64,000 nt of DNA from Gimesia chilikensis (GTDB taxonomy: Bacteria > Planctomycetota > Planctomycetia > Planctomycetales > Planctomycetaceae). Position numbers and translations under genes: made by a program. The stretch lies in the NCBI RefSeq assembly GCF_008329715.1, contig NZ_VTSR01000020.1, forward strand, positions 124,001 to 188,000, given 5' to 3'. Below the pieces are notes generated by a model. It saw only the letters and a program-made list of their open reading frames with translations, ran no database searches and was not told the origin of the DNA. Positions 44,468-53,477 of this stretch are shown in pieces (position 1 is the first letter of the stretch; every line of letters begins with the position of its first letter).

Positions 44468-44950
44468 ATGAAAATTCCCTCACATCACCACAGTCGCTCT
44501 GATATCCAGGATCAGGCCACCATGACGCCGATGATCGACGTGGTGTTTCTGCTGCTGATCTTCTTTATCAGTGCCTCGGCCAACCAGATCCGGGAATTCC
44601 TGCTGCCCACCGAACTGGCCACGGGCAGTATTGAATCGACGGAAACGGTACCGCAGGAAAAACCACTGGGGGAAGTCTGGTTAAAACTCAAATACCGTGA
44701 TGACCAGACCATTGTAGAATTAAATGATCGCGAGTATGCTCAGTTCGACCAGTTGAAACAGACTTTGACCGAACTGGCAGATCTGGCTCCTGAAATTCCG
44801 GTGATCCTCGATATCAACGAAGATGTCCCGCTGGGTGAAATGATTCGCACTTACGACACCTGCCTGGCAGCCGGTTTTCAGTCAATCAATTTTGCCACGG
44901 ACGCCAGCAAAGTCGCTCCCCCGAAGAAACCGATTACCGCTCCCAACTGA
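44468..44950 (+). CDS. ExbD/TolR family protein, second copy
   Basis: The 160-aa protein has the same layout as its neighbour: TM with MTPMIDVVFLLLIFFISASA (about residues 19-38), then a periplasmic domain. It starts 11 bp after the first copy. Two consecutive ExbD proteins after one ExbB are common in planctomycetes and other phyla and may form a hetero-oligomer. The Pro-Ala-Pro C-terminus is short. Confidence 0.92.
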   Translation: MKIPSHHHSRSDIQDQATMTPMIDVVFLLLIFFISASANQIREFLLPTELATGSIESTETVPQEKPLGEVWLKLKYRDDQTIVELNDREYAQFDQLKQTLTELADLAPEIPVILDINEDVPLGEMIRTYDTCLAAGFQSINFATDASKVAPPKKPITAPN

Positions 44951-44964
44951 ATTCCGAACCAGCC

Positions 44965-45738
44965 ATGATTCTGTTTGATACCCACGCCCACCTCGACGAG
45001 GAAGCCTTTCATCCTGACCGCAATGAAACTGTGGAACGTGCCCTTGAGGCTGGCGTCCAGACCATTCTCACCATCGGAACCACAGCCGACAGCAGTCAGC
45101 GGGCCGTCGATCTGGCAGCCACCTTTCCCCAGGTTTATGCGGTCGTAGGCATTCAACCCAATTATGTCGCCCAGATGAAACCGGGGGACTGGGAGCGAAT
45201 CCTGACTCTCTCCACCGCAGACAAAGTGGTCGGCATCGGAGAAACCGGTCTGGACCGTTACTGGGACTACGCTCCGATCGACCTGCAGCAGGACTACTTC
45301 AGCAAACATATTCAGCTTTCCCGCGAATGTGATCTCCCCTTCGTGGTGCACTGCCGGGAAGCGGAAGCCGATGTCGTCGATCTGCTGCAACGCGAAGCAG
45401 CACAGGCCCCATTCAAAGGTCTGATGCACTCTTTCTGCGGGACACCGGAAACGGCGGCGGCCTGCCTGGAACTGGGAATGTACATCTCCTTTGCCGGGAT
45501 GCTGACCTTCAAAAAAAACGACGAACTGCGCGAAACCGCACGGCTGATTCCCCTCGACCGCCTGCTCGTTGAAACCGATGCCCCCTATCTGGCACCGGTA
45601 CCGCAGCGGGGCAAACGGAACGAACCCGCGTTCGTGAAACACACCTGTGCCTGCCTGGCAGAGCTTCACGATAAGACACCCGAGGAGATGGCTGAGATCA
45701 CTACGAAGAATGCCAGAACACTCTTCCAGTTAAACTAG
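44965..45738 (+). CDS. TatD family metal-dependent hydrolase
   Basis: TatD proteins are TIM-barrel metal hydrolases, several of which are 3'-5' exonucleases. The 257-aa sequence has DTHAHLDE (His7, His9), GIGETGLD with Glu, PFVVHCREA, MHSFCG and ETDAPYLAPVPQRGKRNEP, giving a complete metal-binding set. It lies 14 bp after exbD2 and is followed by a terminator, so it closes the operon. A direct role with ExbBD is not known. Confidence 0.93.
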   Translation: MILFDTHAHLDEEAFHPDRNETVERALEAGVQTILTIGTTADSSQRAVDLAATFPQVYAVVGIQPNYVAQMKPGDWERILTLSTADKVVGIGETGLDRYWDYAPIDLQQDYFSKHIQLSRECDLPFVVHCREAEADVVDLLQREAAQAPFKGLMHSFCGTPETAAACLELGMYISFAGMLTFKKNDELRETARLIPLDRLLVETDAPYLAPVPQRGKRNEPAFVKHTCACLAELHDKTPEEMAEITTKNARTLFQLN

Positions 45739-45778
45739 CGCTCGCAGCCCAGCGAATCTCATCTTCCGCTCTGAATCA

Positions 45779-45801
45779 GGATTCAGTCAGAATCCGTTTT
45801 T
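45779..45801 (+). terminator. Intrinsic terminator after tatD
   Basis: A 6-bp stem GGATTC/GAATCC (45779-45784, 45790-45795) with loop AGTCA and GTTTTT. A second overlapping inverted repeat CTGAATC/GATTCAG could refold with it. Confidence 0.6.
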
Positions 45802-45999
45802 CTGACGAGAGAATATTTTCATTTGAGCTCCATCCTGCTATTGTTACACTTAGCTCAAACAGACAAATAACTTGCGTCAATCAATCACCACAACAGGTAT
45901 CATAAGAACGCGTTCAAAGTCACGGCAGCAACGGACTGTTCTCCCCTGAGCATCTCCGCCCGTCGTTTCGCTGAACCCGGGATTCGGGCTAGGATGGTC

Positions 46000-46392
46000 A
46001 TGATCAAACAGTGGCTCGCGAACGCCTTCGCGATCGAACGACCGGAAGATTTCGCTCCGACTGCTGAGCAGCAGAAAGTCGCTGATTACATCTGCCGCGA
46101 GATTGTCCGCAGGGACATGGTCACCCTCGCCATCCTCTCACTGGAAACCTGTCGCCCCCTGAATTACGTCGGCGCGCAGGCTCTGCACTTTTTCACTCCG
46201 TTTCTCTCCATCCTGATTGAGCCCCGCTCACAAAAACTCTTTGCAGAATTCCTGGAGAAACGCGGCTCGATTGAATGGATGTGCCAGCGTCTGGAAACCC
46301 TCAGCAAGGTTACAACCGAACCCCCAGCGGCTGCAACTTCACAGAAACCGCCCCCCGTCAGTACATCACAAAGTCCCGAAGACGGTTCCTGA
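46000..46392 (+). CDS. Hypothetical protein, first gene of the MutL-DUF6754-like cluster
   Basis: The 130-aa protein begins MIKQWLANAFAIERP, with AGGA five bases before this ATG; another ATG lies two codons earlier. A largely helical N-terminal two-thirds includes KVADYICREIVRRDMVTLAILSLETCRPLNYVGAQALHFFTPFLSIL, with a long amphipathic or membrane-associating helix near residues 40-70. The C-terminus is Pro/Thr/Ser-rich and probably disordered. No known family. It precedes the ATPase gene by 66 bp and is likely co-transcribed. Confidence 0.65.
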   Translation: MIKQWLANAFAIERPEDFAPTAEQQKVADYICREIVRRDMVTLAILSLETCRPLNYVGAQALHFFTPFLSILIEPRSQKLFAEFLEKRGSIEWMCQRLETLSKVTTEPPAAATSQKPPPVSTSQSPEDGS

Positions 46393-46458
46393 CCGAGACA
46401 AATCAGCGCGATCACAGCGTCCCCTGCTTTCCCGCTTACATGGATGGTGAGTCACAGA

Positions 46459-48285
46459 ATGAACTCCGCAACAGAAAAAAAACTTGATCCTGATCAAATC
46501 AATGTGATTCTCGCCACAGACTGCGGCAGTACCACGACCAAAGCCATTCTGATCGAAAAAGTGAATGGCGAATATCGTCAGACCTATCGTGGTGAAGCGC
46601 CGACTACGGTCGAAGAGCCGGCCGCGGATGTAACCGTAGGAGTCGTCAATGCCGTAACCGAAGTCGGGGAACTCGCGGGACGCAAACTGATTGATGAAAA
46701 CGGCGAAATCATTCGCCCTGCCCAGGGAGATGTCGGCTGCGACATCTATATCTCGACTTCCAGTGCGGGAGGTGGACTGCAGATGATGGTCGCCGGCGTT
46801 GTGCGGGAAATGTCGGCCGCCAGTGCCAAACGAGCCGCGTTGGGGGCAGGTGCCATCGTGATGGACACGATCTGTTCCAACGACAAACGGCTGCCTCACG
46901 AACAGATCCAGCGAATCCGGGAACTGCGTCCCGATATGATTCTGCTCGCAGGAGGGACCGATGGCGGAACTCAGAAACATGTGGTGCAGCTGGCAGAACT
47001 GATCGCCCCTGCCAAGCCGCAGCCCCGCTTTGGTGGCACCTATAAGATGCCCATCATCTACGCCGGCAACCAGGAAGCGACCGAACTGGTCGAAGAAGCC
47101 TTTGACGAAGACGTCAAGCTGACAACAGTCGCCAACGTGCGTCCGGTGCTGGAACAGGAAAATCTGGCCCCTGCCCGCGATGCGATTCACGATCTCTTCC
47201 TCGAACACGTGATGGCCCATGCCCCGGGCTACAACAAACTCATCTCCTGGGCCGATGCCCCCATCATGCCTACTCCCGGAGCTGTCGGAAATATCCTGCA
47301 AACCATCGCGGAACGCCAGGGAATCAATGCACTGGGAGTCGACATCGGCGGTGCCACGACCGATGTCTTCAGTGTCTTTGACGGCACTTTCAACCGTACC
47401 GTGAGTGCTAACCTGGGCATGAGCTATTCCATCTCCAACGTTTGTGCCTCCGCGACACTCCCCATGATTCTCCGCTGGGTGCATCTGAATATGGATCCCC
47501 GTGCCCTCCAGAATCACATCAAGAACAAAATGATTCGCCCCACGACCATTCCCCAGACCAGGGAAGCGCTGGTGTTCGAGCAGGCCGTGGCCCGGGAAGC
47601 ACTCAGGCTGGCATACATCCAGCACAAGGAATTCGCTACGACACTCAAAGGGGTGCAGCAGCAGCGGACCGTAGGTGACACCTTCAGCCAGGAGACCAGC
47701 GGCCAGTCAATCGTCGACAATATGAAACTGAATCTGCTCGTGGGTTCCGGTGGCGTACTCTCACATGCCCCCAACATGCAACAGACGGCGGCCATGATGA
47801 TTGATGCCTTTGAACCGGAAGGCATGACCGTACTGGCCAAGGACAGTATTTTCATGATGCCACACCTGGGTGTGCTGGCTCAGGTTCATCCGGCTGCGGC
47901 CCTGCAGGTCTTTGAACGAGACTGTCTGATTTATCTGGGAACCTGCATCGCTCCCCGCGGTTTTTACAAGGCTGGTAAAACCTGTTTCGCATACAAGATC
48001 ACTGGCAAAACATTGAATGAATCGGGGGAGATGGTTTGCGGCGACATGCGGCTGTTCCCCCTGGGCGATGATGAATGGGCCACCGTGACGGTTGAACCCC
48101 GCCGTGGTTATGATTTTGGAGAAGGGTCCGGCAAACGCGTTGAATTCAAAGCACGGGGCGGAACCGTAGGCCTGATTCTGGATGCCCGCGGCAGACCGCT
48201 TATGGTCCCCGCAGATGAATCGCGACATCTGGCTGAACTTAACAGCTGGGTTGAAGAACTGAAACTTTACCCGGAAGTCACTTAG
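46459..48285 (+). CDS. MutL/GlmL-type ASKHA ATPase
   Basis: The 608-aa protein matches the glutamate mutase L (MutL/GlmL, PF13941-type) family of the acetate-kinase/actin/Hsp70 fold. The nucleotide-binding phosphate-1 motif is DCGSTTTK (residues 21-28), and the second is DIGGATTD (from residue 295). LLAGGTDGG and LLVGSGGVLSH are other ATPase-fold segments. Known members are thought to reactivate B12-dependent glutamate mutase, but no mutase gene is here. I start at 46459, since GGTGAG lies seven bases upstream. The neighbours are membrane proteins, so a role as an energising or assembly ATPase in a membrane system is inferred. Confidence 0.87.
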   Translation: MNSATEKKLDPDQINVILATDCGSTTTKAILIEKVNGEYRQTYRGEAPTTVEEPAADVTVGVVNAVTEVGELAGRKLIDENGEIIRPAQGDVGCDIYISTSSAGGGLQMMVAGVVREMSAASAKRAALGAGAIVMDTICSNDKRLPHEQIQRIRELRPDMILLAGGTDGGTQKHVVQLAELIAPAKPQPRFGGTYKMPIIYAGNQEATELVEEAFDEDVKLTTVANVRPVLEQENLAPARDAIHDLFLEHVMAHAPGYNKLISWADAPIMPTPGAVGNILQTIAERQGINALGVDIGGATTDVFSVFDGTFNRTVSANLGMSYSISNVCASATLPMILRWVHLNMDPRALQNHIKNKMIRPTTIPQTREALVFEQAVAREALRLAYIQHKEFATTLKGVQQQRTVGDTFSQETSGQSIVDNMKLNLLVGSGGVLSHAPNMQQTAAMMIDAFEPEGMTVLAKDSIFMMPHLGVLAQVHPAAALQVFERDCLIYLGTCIAPRGFYKAGKTCFAYKITGKTLNESGEMVCGDMRLFPLGDDEWATVTVEPRRGYDFGEGSGKRVEFKARGGTVGLILDARGRPLMVPADESRHLAELNSWVEELKLYPEVT

Positions 48286-48297
48286 AGAACTCACACC

Positions 48298-49431
48298 ATG
48301 ACACAGGCTTATTCTCCAGGATTACAGGTACGCAGGCAAACGCTGCATTCCAGTCGACGGATTCTTCCGATCCCCGGCGATGTGCTCGTCAAGGTCGGCG
48401 AACAGGTTTCCGCACAGCAGATCGTCGCTCAGACCTTCATGCCCGGCGATGTCACTCCCATCAACGTTGCCAACCAGATCTCGGTCGCTCCCTCTGAAGT
48501 TCCCGGCTGCATGCTCTTCAAGGAAGGAGACGAAGTCCAGGTGGGTGACCTGCTGGCTCGCAGTAAGGGTATCTTTGGATTCTTCAAATCGGAAACGAAA
48601 GCCAAAACCGCAGGGACCATCGAATCGATTTCGCATGTCACCGGTCAGGTGATCCTCCGCGGCGCACCGCTGCCGATTCAAGTAAGAGCCTATCAGGCAG
48701 GCGTCGTCAAAGAGGTGATTCCCGAACAGGGCGTCGTCATTGAATCCGAAGTTACCTTTCTACAGGGAATCCTGGGAATCGGCGGAGAAGCTTACGGCAC
48801 GATTCAGTTTGCCTGTCAGACCAAAGACCAGCCACTGACAGAAGAGCTGCTCGACGAATCCATCAAAGGTAAAGTGGTGATTGGCGGAGCCCGCATGACC
48901 GGCACCGCGGTCAAACGTGGCATCGAACTCGGGGCCGCCGCCATTGTTTCGGGTGGGATCGATGACGAAGACCTCAAAGAGATCCTGGGCTATGACCTGG
49001 GCGTCGCGGTCACCGGTTCTGAGCACCTTGGAACCACGTTGATCATTACCGAGGGATTCGGAGACATCGCGATGGCCGAGCGGACGTTTAACCTGCTCAA
49101 AGAGCGGGAGGGAGCGGAAGCCGCCGTAAATGGGACAACTCAGATTCGGGCAGGTGTGCTCCGGCCTGAAATTGTCATCCCCATGGATGAAAGTATGACC
49201 TCCGATTCTTCCGCGGAAGACGTTAAAGCCACTTCCGGTCTACTGGAAACCGGCGTTCCGGTCCGAATCATTCGCGACCCCTATTTTGGGCTGCTGGGAG
49301 AAGTCGGCGAGATGCCCACCGAGTTGAGAACGCTGGAATCAGGTTCCCAGTCCCGGGTACTCGAAGTCATTCTTGATTCGGGTGAGAAAGTGATTGTCCC
49401 GCGTGCCAATGTAGAACTCATCGAAGGATAA
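48298..49431 (+). CDS. Barrel-sandwich/KOW-like cytoplasmic protein
   Basis: The 377-aa protein has no name I can give. Its N-terminal part (about residues 20-150) has repeated lipoyl-like beta segments: PGDVLVKVGEQVSAQQIV, FKEGDEVQVGDLLA and AGTIESISHVTGQVIL. A middle alpha/beta domain (about 190-290) has GKVVIGGARMTGTAVKRGIELGAAAIVSGG-like spacing and TGSEHLGTTLIITEGFG. The C-terminus (about 325-377) resembles a KOW fold: DPYFGLLGEVGEMPTELRTLESG and VPRANVELIEG. It lies 12 bp after the ATPase gene and 3 bp before the next, so co-transcription is certain in practice. No TM is seen. Confidence 0.7.
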   Translation: MTQAYSPGLQVRRQTLHSSRRILPIPGDVLVKVGEQVSAQQIVAQTFMPGDVTPINVANQISVAPSEVPGCMLFKEGDEVQVGDLLARSKGIFGFFKSETKAKTAGTIESISHVTGQVILRGAPLPIQVRAYQAGVVKEVIPEQGVVIESEVTFLQGILGIGGEAYGTIQFACQTKDQPLTEELLDESIKGKVVIGGARMTGTAVKRGIELGAAAIVSGGIDDEDLKEILGYDLGVAVTGSEHLGTTLIITEGFGDIAMAERTFNLLKEREGAEAAVNGTTQIRAGVLRPEIVIPMDESMTSDSSAEDVKATSGLLETGVPVRIIRDPYFGLLGEVGEMPTELRTLESGSQSRVLEVILDSGEKVIVPRANVELIEG

Positions 49432-49434
49432 ACC

Positions 49435-50769
49435 ATGATCAGTTCATTTAATCATATGCTGAAACAGGCGCTGCTTCCGCTGCTGATGCTCTGCCTGCTG
49501 CTGTCACCGGTGCTGGGGGCCGAGGCTCCTGCTCCGCCTGCCAACTTCCTGGCCCAGGATGTCCCCGGAGATGCAGGGACCGCCATTGATTTGAGCTGGA
49601 CTCTTTCTCCCGACGATGAAGAACAGACCAAACCGCGGAAAGTCCTGCGATATGTCATTTCGCGAAAGGTTTTCACCGGTGATGCCAAAACATTAACACC
49701 GGGAACAAAGCTCACGGTCGAAGTCGGCGGAAAAGAAATGACTGTCGAAGTCGTCAAGGATATGAACGAGTACCAGCTTGTTGGCGAGACCACCTATAGT
49801 GTCAATTCATTTCGGGATTCCAATTGTGAAACCGATGTCCCTTACCTGTATCAGATTCAAGCAATCGGACAGGAGGGATTGGCATCGACGCCGGTCGTCC
49901 TCGAGCAACCAGTGGTGGCGCAGCTGCAATGGTTCAATCTGCAGCGGGGCTGGTTTGCCATATTTGTGCTCCTGATCTGTGGGTCCGTCATCATGTTCAT
50001 CGAAATGGCCCGCCGGGGAAAGAAACTCAAGGTCCGCAAAATCGCCGGTCTGGAAGCGATCACCGATGCTGTGGGTCGCGCGACCGAAATGGGACGCTCC
50101 TGTCTGTTCGTTCCCGGGATTCAGGACATTAACGATATCCAGACCGTCGCCGGCATCACCGTACTGGCCCAGGTCGCAGAAACAACCGCCGACTACCGGG
50201 CGACCCTGGAAGTTCCCACTTCACGCTCCCTGGTGATGACCACCGCCCGCGATACCGTGGAAGCCGCATACCTCGCCGCGGGTCGTCCCGATGAATACAA
50301 CGAAGACGACATTTACTACATCACCGACGAGCAGTTTGGCTATGTCGCCAGCGTGACTGGCAAAATGGTTCGAGACAAACCGGCCGCCTGTTTCTATATG
50401 GGTGCGTTTTACGCCGAGTCCCTGATTCTGGCAGAAACCGGAAATTCGGTCGGCGCGATTCAGGTTGCCGGCACAGCCATGCCGACCCAGCTCCCCTTCT
50501 TCGTCGCAGCCTGCGACTTCACTTTGATCGGAGAAGAGTTCTTCGCGGCTTCCGCCTACCTGTCACGGGAACCTCAGCAGTTGGGGAGTCTCAAGGGACA
50601 GGACTTCGGCAAGCTGGTGGGAGGCATCGTGCTGGTCGTTGGCTGCGTGATTGCCACCCTTGCTGCCTTTGAAGCTAAATCAGCTCCTGCAGAACAGGGC
50701 GAACCGACTTCCCTGGAGTCAGCGCAGACCTACATCAAAGAGAACATCCTTGGTAAGGGAGGTTTTTAA
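49435..50769 (+). CDS. Membrane protein with N-terminal Fn3-like and C-terminal DUF6754-like domain
   Basis: The 444-aa protein has a signal peptide (about residues 1-28). A periplasmic beta domain (about 35-160) with the pattern of an Fn3 module follows. Next is a TM helix (about 172-190, WFAIFVLLICGSVIMFI). A cytoplasmic domain (about 200-400) contains GRATEMGRSCLFVPGIQDINDIQTVAGITVLAQVAE and further Gly-rich segments. A last TM lies at about 400-418. This layout fits DUF6754. AAGGA precedes its ATG and overlaps the previous stop region. It probably links the cytoplasmic ATPase side to the membrane proteins downstream. Confidence 0.78.
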   Translation: MISSFNHMLKQALLPLLMLCLLLSPVLGAEAPAPPANFLAQDVPGDAGTAIDLSWTLSPDDEEQTKPRKVLRYVISRKVFTGDAKTLTPGTKLTVEVGGKEMTVEVVKDMNEYQLVGETTYSVNSFRDSNCETDVPYLYQIQAIGQEGLASTPVVLEQPVVAQLQWFNLQRGWFAIFVLLICGSVIMFIEMARRGKKLKVRKIAGLEAITDAVGRATEMGRSCLFVPGIQDINDIQTVAGITVLAQVAETTADYRATLEVPTSRSLVMTTARDTVEAAYLAAGRPDEYNEDDIYYITDEQFGYVASVTGKMVRDKPAACFYMGAFYAESLILAETGNSVGAIQVAGTAMPTQLPFFVAACDFTLIGEEFFAASAYLSREPQQLGSLKGQDFGKLVGGIVLVVGCVIATLAAFEAKSAPAEQGEPTSLESAQTYIKENILGKGGF

Positions 50770-50771
50770 TA

Positions 50772-51503
50772 ATGAAACGGACAATCCCCCTGTTGATCTC
50801 TGCGGTGACAGGCTTCGTGCTGATCGGCACAGCCTTCATCCCCAAATTCGTGGACTGGGGAAATACCGCGATGGCCTGGTTTAACATCCTGGCAGCCTTC
50901 GCGTTCATTCTCGGCGGCGGAAACCTGCTGAAGATGCAGTTACAGAAGATATCTGCGCAACAACCGGGCTGGGGTTATGCTGCAGTCACGCTGATTGCGT
51001 TTTTTATCACCCTGTTCGTCGGGTTATTCAAGGTCGGCGTGCATCCCAATATCAATGCCGCAGAGCTGCCCTGGTCGGGGGATTTCCTGGAAGAAGGCAG
51101 CGCCTTCTGGTGGCTGTTCGAATATATTTTCTATCCACTCTCAGCGACCATGTTCGCCCTGCTCGCCTTTTATATTTCATCCGCTGCATTTCGTGCCTTC
51201 CGGGCCAAAAACACGGAAGCGACGATTCTGCTGGTCATCGCCGTGATTGTCCTGCTGGGACGAACCTATGCCGGCGAATGGCTTACCGGCAGCTGGCTTC
51301 CCGAAGAACCCATCCTGGGCTTCAAGGAAGTCTACTACAGTGACTTTAGATTACCGCATCTTTCGCAAATCATTATGGACGTTTTCACCACTCCCGGCAT
51401 GCGGGCCATCACGATTGGAATCGCATTGGGAGTGGCTTCGACCTCATTGAAAGTCCTGCTGGGCGTCGATCGTTCTTACCTCGGCTCAGATCAGGAGGCA
51501 TAA
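50772..51503 (+). CDS. Polytopic membrane protein of the cluster (I)
   Basis: A 243-aa protein with about six TM segments (about residues 7-25, 35-52, 68-88, 110-133, 151-169 and 213-230). It has no family I can name. The loop LEEGSAFWWLFEYIFYPLSATMFALLAFY and the RAFRAKN segment are distinctive. AGGGAGG precedes the ATG by eight bases, and the gene starts 2 bp after the DUF6754-like gene. It is integral in the inner membrane. Confidence 0.7.
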   Translation: MKRTIPLLISAVTGFVLIGTAFIPKFVDWGNTAMAWFNILAAFAFILGGGNLLKMQLQKISAQQPGWGYAAVTLIAFFITLFVGLFKVGVHPNINAAELPWSGDFLEEGSAFWWLFEYIFYPLSATMFALLAFYISSAAFRAFRAKNTEATILLVIAVIVLLGRTYAGEWLTGSWLPEEPILGFKEVYYSDFRLPHLSQIIMDVFTTPGMRAITIGIALGVASTSLKVLLGVDRSYLGSDQEA

Positions 51504-51506
51504 GCC

Positions 51507-52370
51507 ATGTTACAATTTCTACAAAACCTGGACCGCCGCTGGATCTTTCTGCTGATGCTGTTTGCGGTCGCGATTCCCCTCATTATGGGGACAACCTTTC
51601 CGGAAAAACCCTCTGACCAGGTGATGTCCGTCTTTCACGCGGTCGACGATCTGCCCGATGGTTCCAATATCTTCATTGCCCTCGATTACGATCCCGCCAG
51701 TGAAGGCGAACTTCAGCCGATGGCTTCTGCATTCACCCGACACTGTGCTTTGAAAAAACACAACATTTACTTCATGACACTCTGGCCACAAGGTGTCCCC
51801 ATGATTCAGCGTTCGGTTGATATTCTGGAAAATGAATTTCCCGACACCTACAAAGGTAAATACGGCACCAAATACGTGAACCTTGGCTTTCGTACCGGGA
51901 ATGAAGGGGTGATCAAACTGGTCGTAGAAGATTTGAAGAAAACGTATTCAACCGACATCAACAGCACCAGCCTCGATAATCTCCCACTCACGAAAAACCT
52001 GAAGAACATTCAGCAGGTCGATCTGCTGGTCAATGTGAGTGCCGGCTACCCGGGTTCCAAGGAATGGGTGCTCTATGGGTCTGCCCCTTTCGATATTCCC
52101 ACCGTCGTTGGTTGCACCGGGGTTCAGGCTCCGATCATGCTGCCTTACATCCCCAAGCAGTTGATCGGCATGATCGCTGCGATCAAAGGGGCTGCGGAGT
52201 ACGAACAGGCCATCATTAATGCCTACCCCCAACTGGAGAATAATCCGGCCGCGAAAGAAGGACTCAAACGCATGGGCCCTCAGCTGGTGGCCCATGTCCT
52301 CCTGATCGGATTGATTGTACTGGGAAATGTGATTTACTTCTGGGAACGTAAGCTGGGACTGTATCGATGA
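51507..52370 (+). CDS. Membrane-anchored protein of the cluster (II), extracytoplasmic domain
   Basis: A 287-aa protein with an N-terminal TM (about residues 10-28), a large soluble domain (about 35-255) and a C-terminal TM (about 262-282). The soluble domain contains GSNIFIALDYDPASEGELQPMASAF, YGTKYVNLGFRTGNEGVIKLVVEDL and DIPTVVGCTGVQAPIMLPYI, an alpha/beta pattern of unknown fold. AGGAGG lies before the ATG. Its stop overlaps the next ATG (ATGA), so the two are coupled. Confidence 0.7.
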   Translation: MLQFLQNLDRRWIFLLMLFAVAIPLIMGTTFPEKPSDQVMSVFHAVDDLPDGSNIFIALDYDPASEGELQPMASAFTRHCALKKHNIYFMTLWPQGVPMIQRSVDILENEFPDTYKGKYGTKYVNLGFRTGNEGVIKLVVEDLKKTYSTDINSTSLDNLPLTKNLKNIQQVDLLVNVSAGYPGSKEWVLYGSAPFDIPTVVGCTGVQAPIMLPYIPKQLIGMIAAIKGAAEYEQAIINAYPQLENNPAAKEGLKRMGPQLVAHVLLIGLIVLGNVIYFWERKLGLYR

Positions 52371-53269
52371 AACAATCTACACTCATCTGGACAATCTTGA
52401 TGGTCGCTGGTGGCGGGTTCCTGCTCTTTCAGACGATCGACAAAAAAAGTGGCCGCGTCTATGTACGTGACGTTCCCGTGGAAGCGAAGTCCTCAGTTGA
52501 GGGAGCGGAACAGGCTGTAGAGTGGACCAAAGAGCAAGTCGTACCCGAAGCAGAAAAAGATCAACCGGGAGTGAGGCTGGGGCTCTCCCGCACAATTGGC
52601 CTCTGGGTGGCTGCGTTCTGTACGCTGGCGATCTTCTCGTTTCTCTATGGTGATAATCCGGTTTATAAATTCACGGAATCCGTGTTCGTGGGGGTCTCTG
52701 CAGGCTATGCGATGGTGGTCGCGTTCTGGTCGGAAATCATCCCCAATCTGTTCGGCAAGCTGTTCCCGGTAGAAGCGAAGGACATCTTCTTTCTCGACAT
52801 TAAAGATAATGAGATGAATGCCAACCTCTGGTACCTGATTCCGCTGACCATGAGCGTCTTGCTACTGCTGCGCCTCTCCCCCAAAGGAAGCTGGCTCGCC
52901 CGCTGGCCACTGGCATTCTTCATCGGAGCCACAGCGGGGATTCGGCTCATCAGTTACCTGGAAGCAGACTTCGTCGGCCAGTTGCAGAATACGATCATGC
53001 CCTTCGTGGTCTTCGGCGCTGATGGCAGCTGGCAGATCGTGGAATCGCTTAAAAACACAATCATCATTGTAGGAGTGGTCTCCTGTATGGTTTACTTCTT
53101 CTTCTCCATTGAGCATGAAGGCTTCGTGAAGTACGTCTCCCGTCTTGGCGTCTGGTTTCTGATGGTTACCTTCGGTGCCAGCTTCGCTTACACCGTGATG
53201 GGACGCATCGCACTGCTCAGTGGCCGACTGGACTTCCTGTTCCACAACTGGCTGGGAATCGGTCTCTAA
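52367..53269 (+). CDS. Polytopic membrane protein of the cluster (III)
   Basis: A 300-aa protein with an N-terminal TM (about residues 6-22), a charged loop, then six to seven TMs (about 77-93, 105-125, 150-165, 175-192, 218-245 and 255-275). It has no recognised family. GRVYVRDVPVEAK is a periplasmic-type segment after the first TM. It is the last gene of the cluster; a hairpin with T-rich arm follows at 53320-53364. Confidence 0.7.
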   Translation: MKQSTLIWTILMVAGGGFLLFQTIDKKSGRVYVRDVPVEAKSSVEGAEQAVEWTKEQVVPEAEKDQPGVRLGLSRTIGLWVAAFCTLAIFSFLYGDNPVYKFTESVFVGVSAGYAMVVAFWSEIIPNLFGKLFPVEAKDIFFLDIKDNEMNANLWYLIPLTMSVLLLLRLSPKGSWLARWPLAFFIGATAGIRLISYLEADFVGQLQNTIMPFVVFGADGSWQIVESLKNTIIIVGVVSCMVYFFFSIEHEGFVKYVSRLGVWFLMVTFGASFAYTVMGRIALLSGRLDFLFHNWLGIGL

Positions 53270-53319
53270 GTTTTGTATTGAATAGAAGATAAAACAGCCA
53301 CGGTGTGTGACTGCTGATA

Positions 53320-53364
53320 TTTTGATCGATAAAAAAACATGAAGAAGCCGTTTTTTTATCAAAA
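53320..53364 (+). terminator. A/T-rich hairpin after the membrane-protein cluster
   Basis: A perfect 11-bp stem GATAAAAAAAC/GTTTTTTTATC (53328-53338, 53350-53360), with an alternative outer pairing TTTTGAT/ATCAAAA. The T-rich right arm fits an intrinsic terminator closing the cluster before the MFS gene. Confidence 0.65.
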
Positions 53365-53477
53365 GCCGCGGCGACAGAGGTTACGTGTCCATTTCCTGAT
53401 CTGCTATAGTGAAATTCCCACCGGTTGCCCGCCCCGGGTCGATACCTGAAACTATCCAGGGAAGAAACTGATTAGAA

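Noticed and set aside
46366-47625. Long minus-strand frame of 419 codons antisense to the MutL-type gene
   Set aside because: Mirror-frame artefact of codon bias; His/Gly/Phe-rich translation, while the plus-strand frame has clear ATPase motifs.
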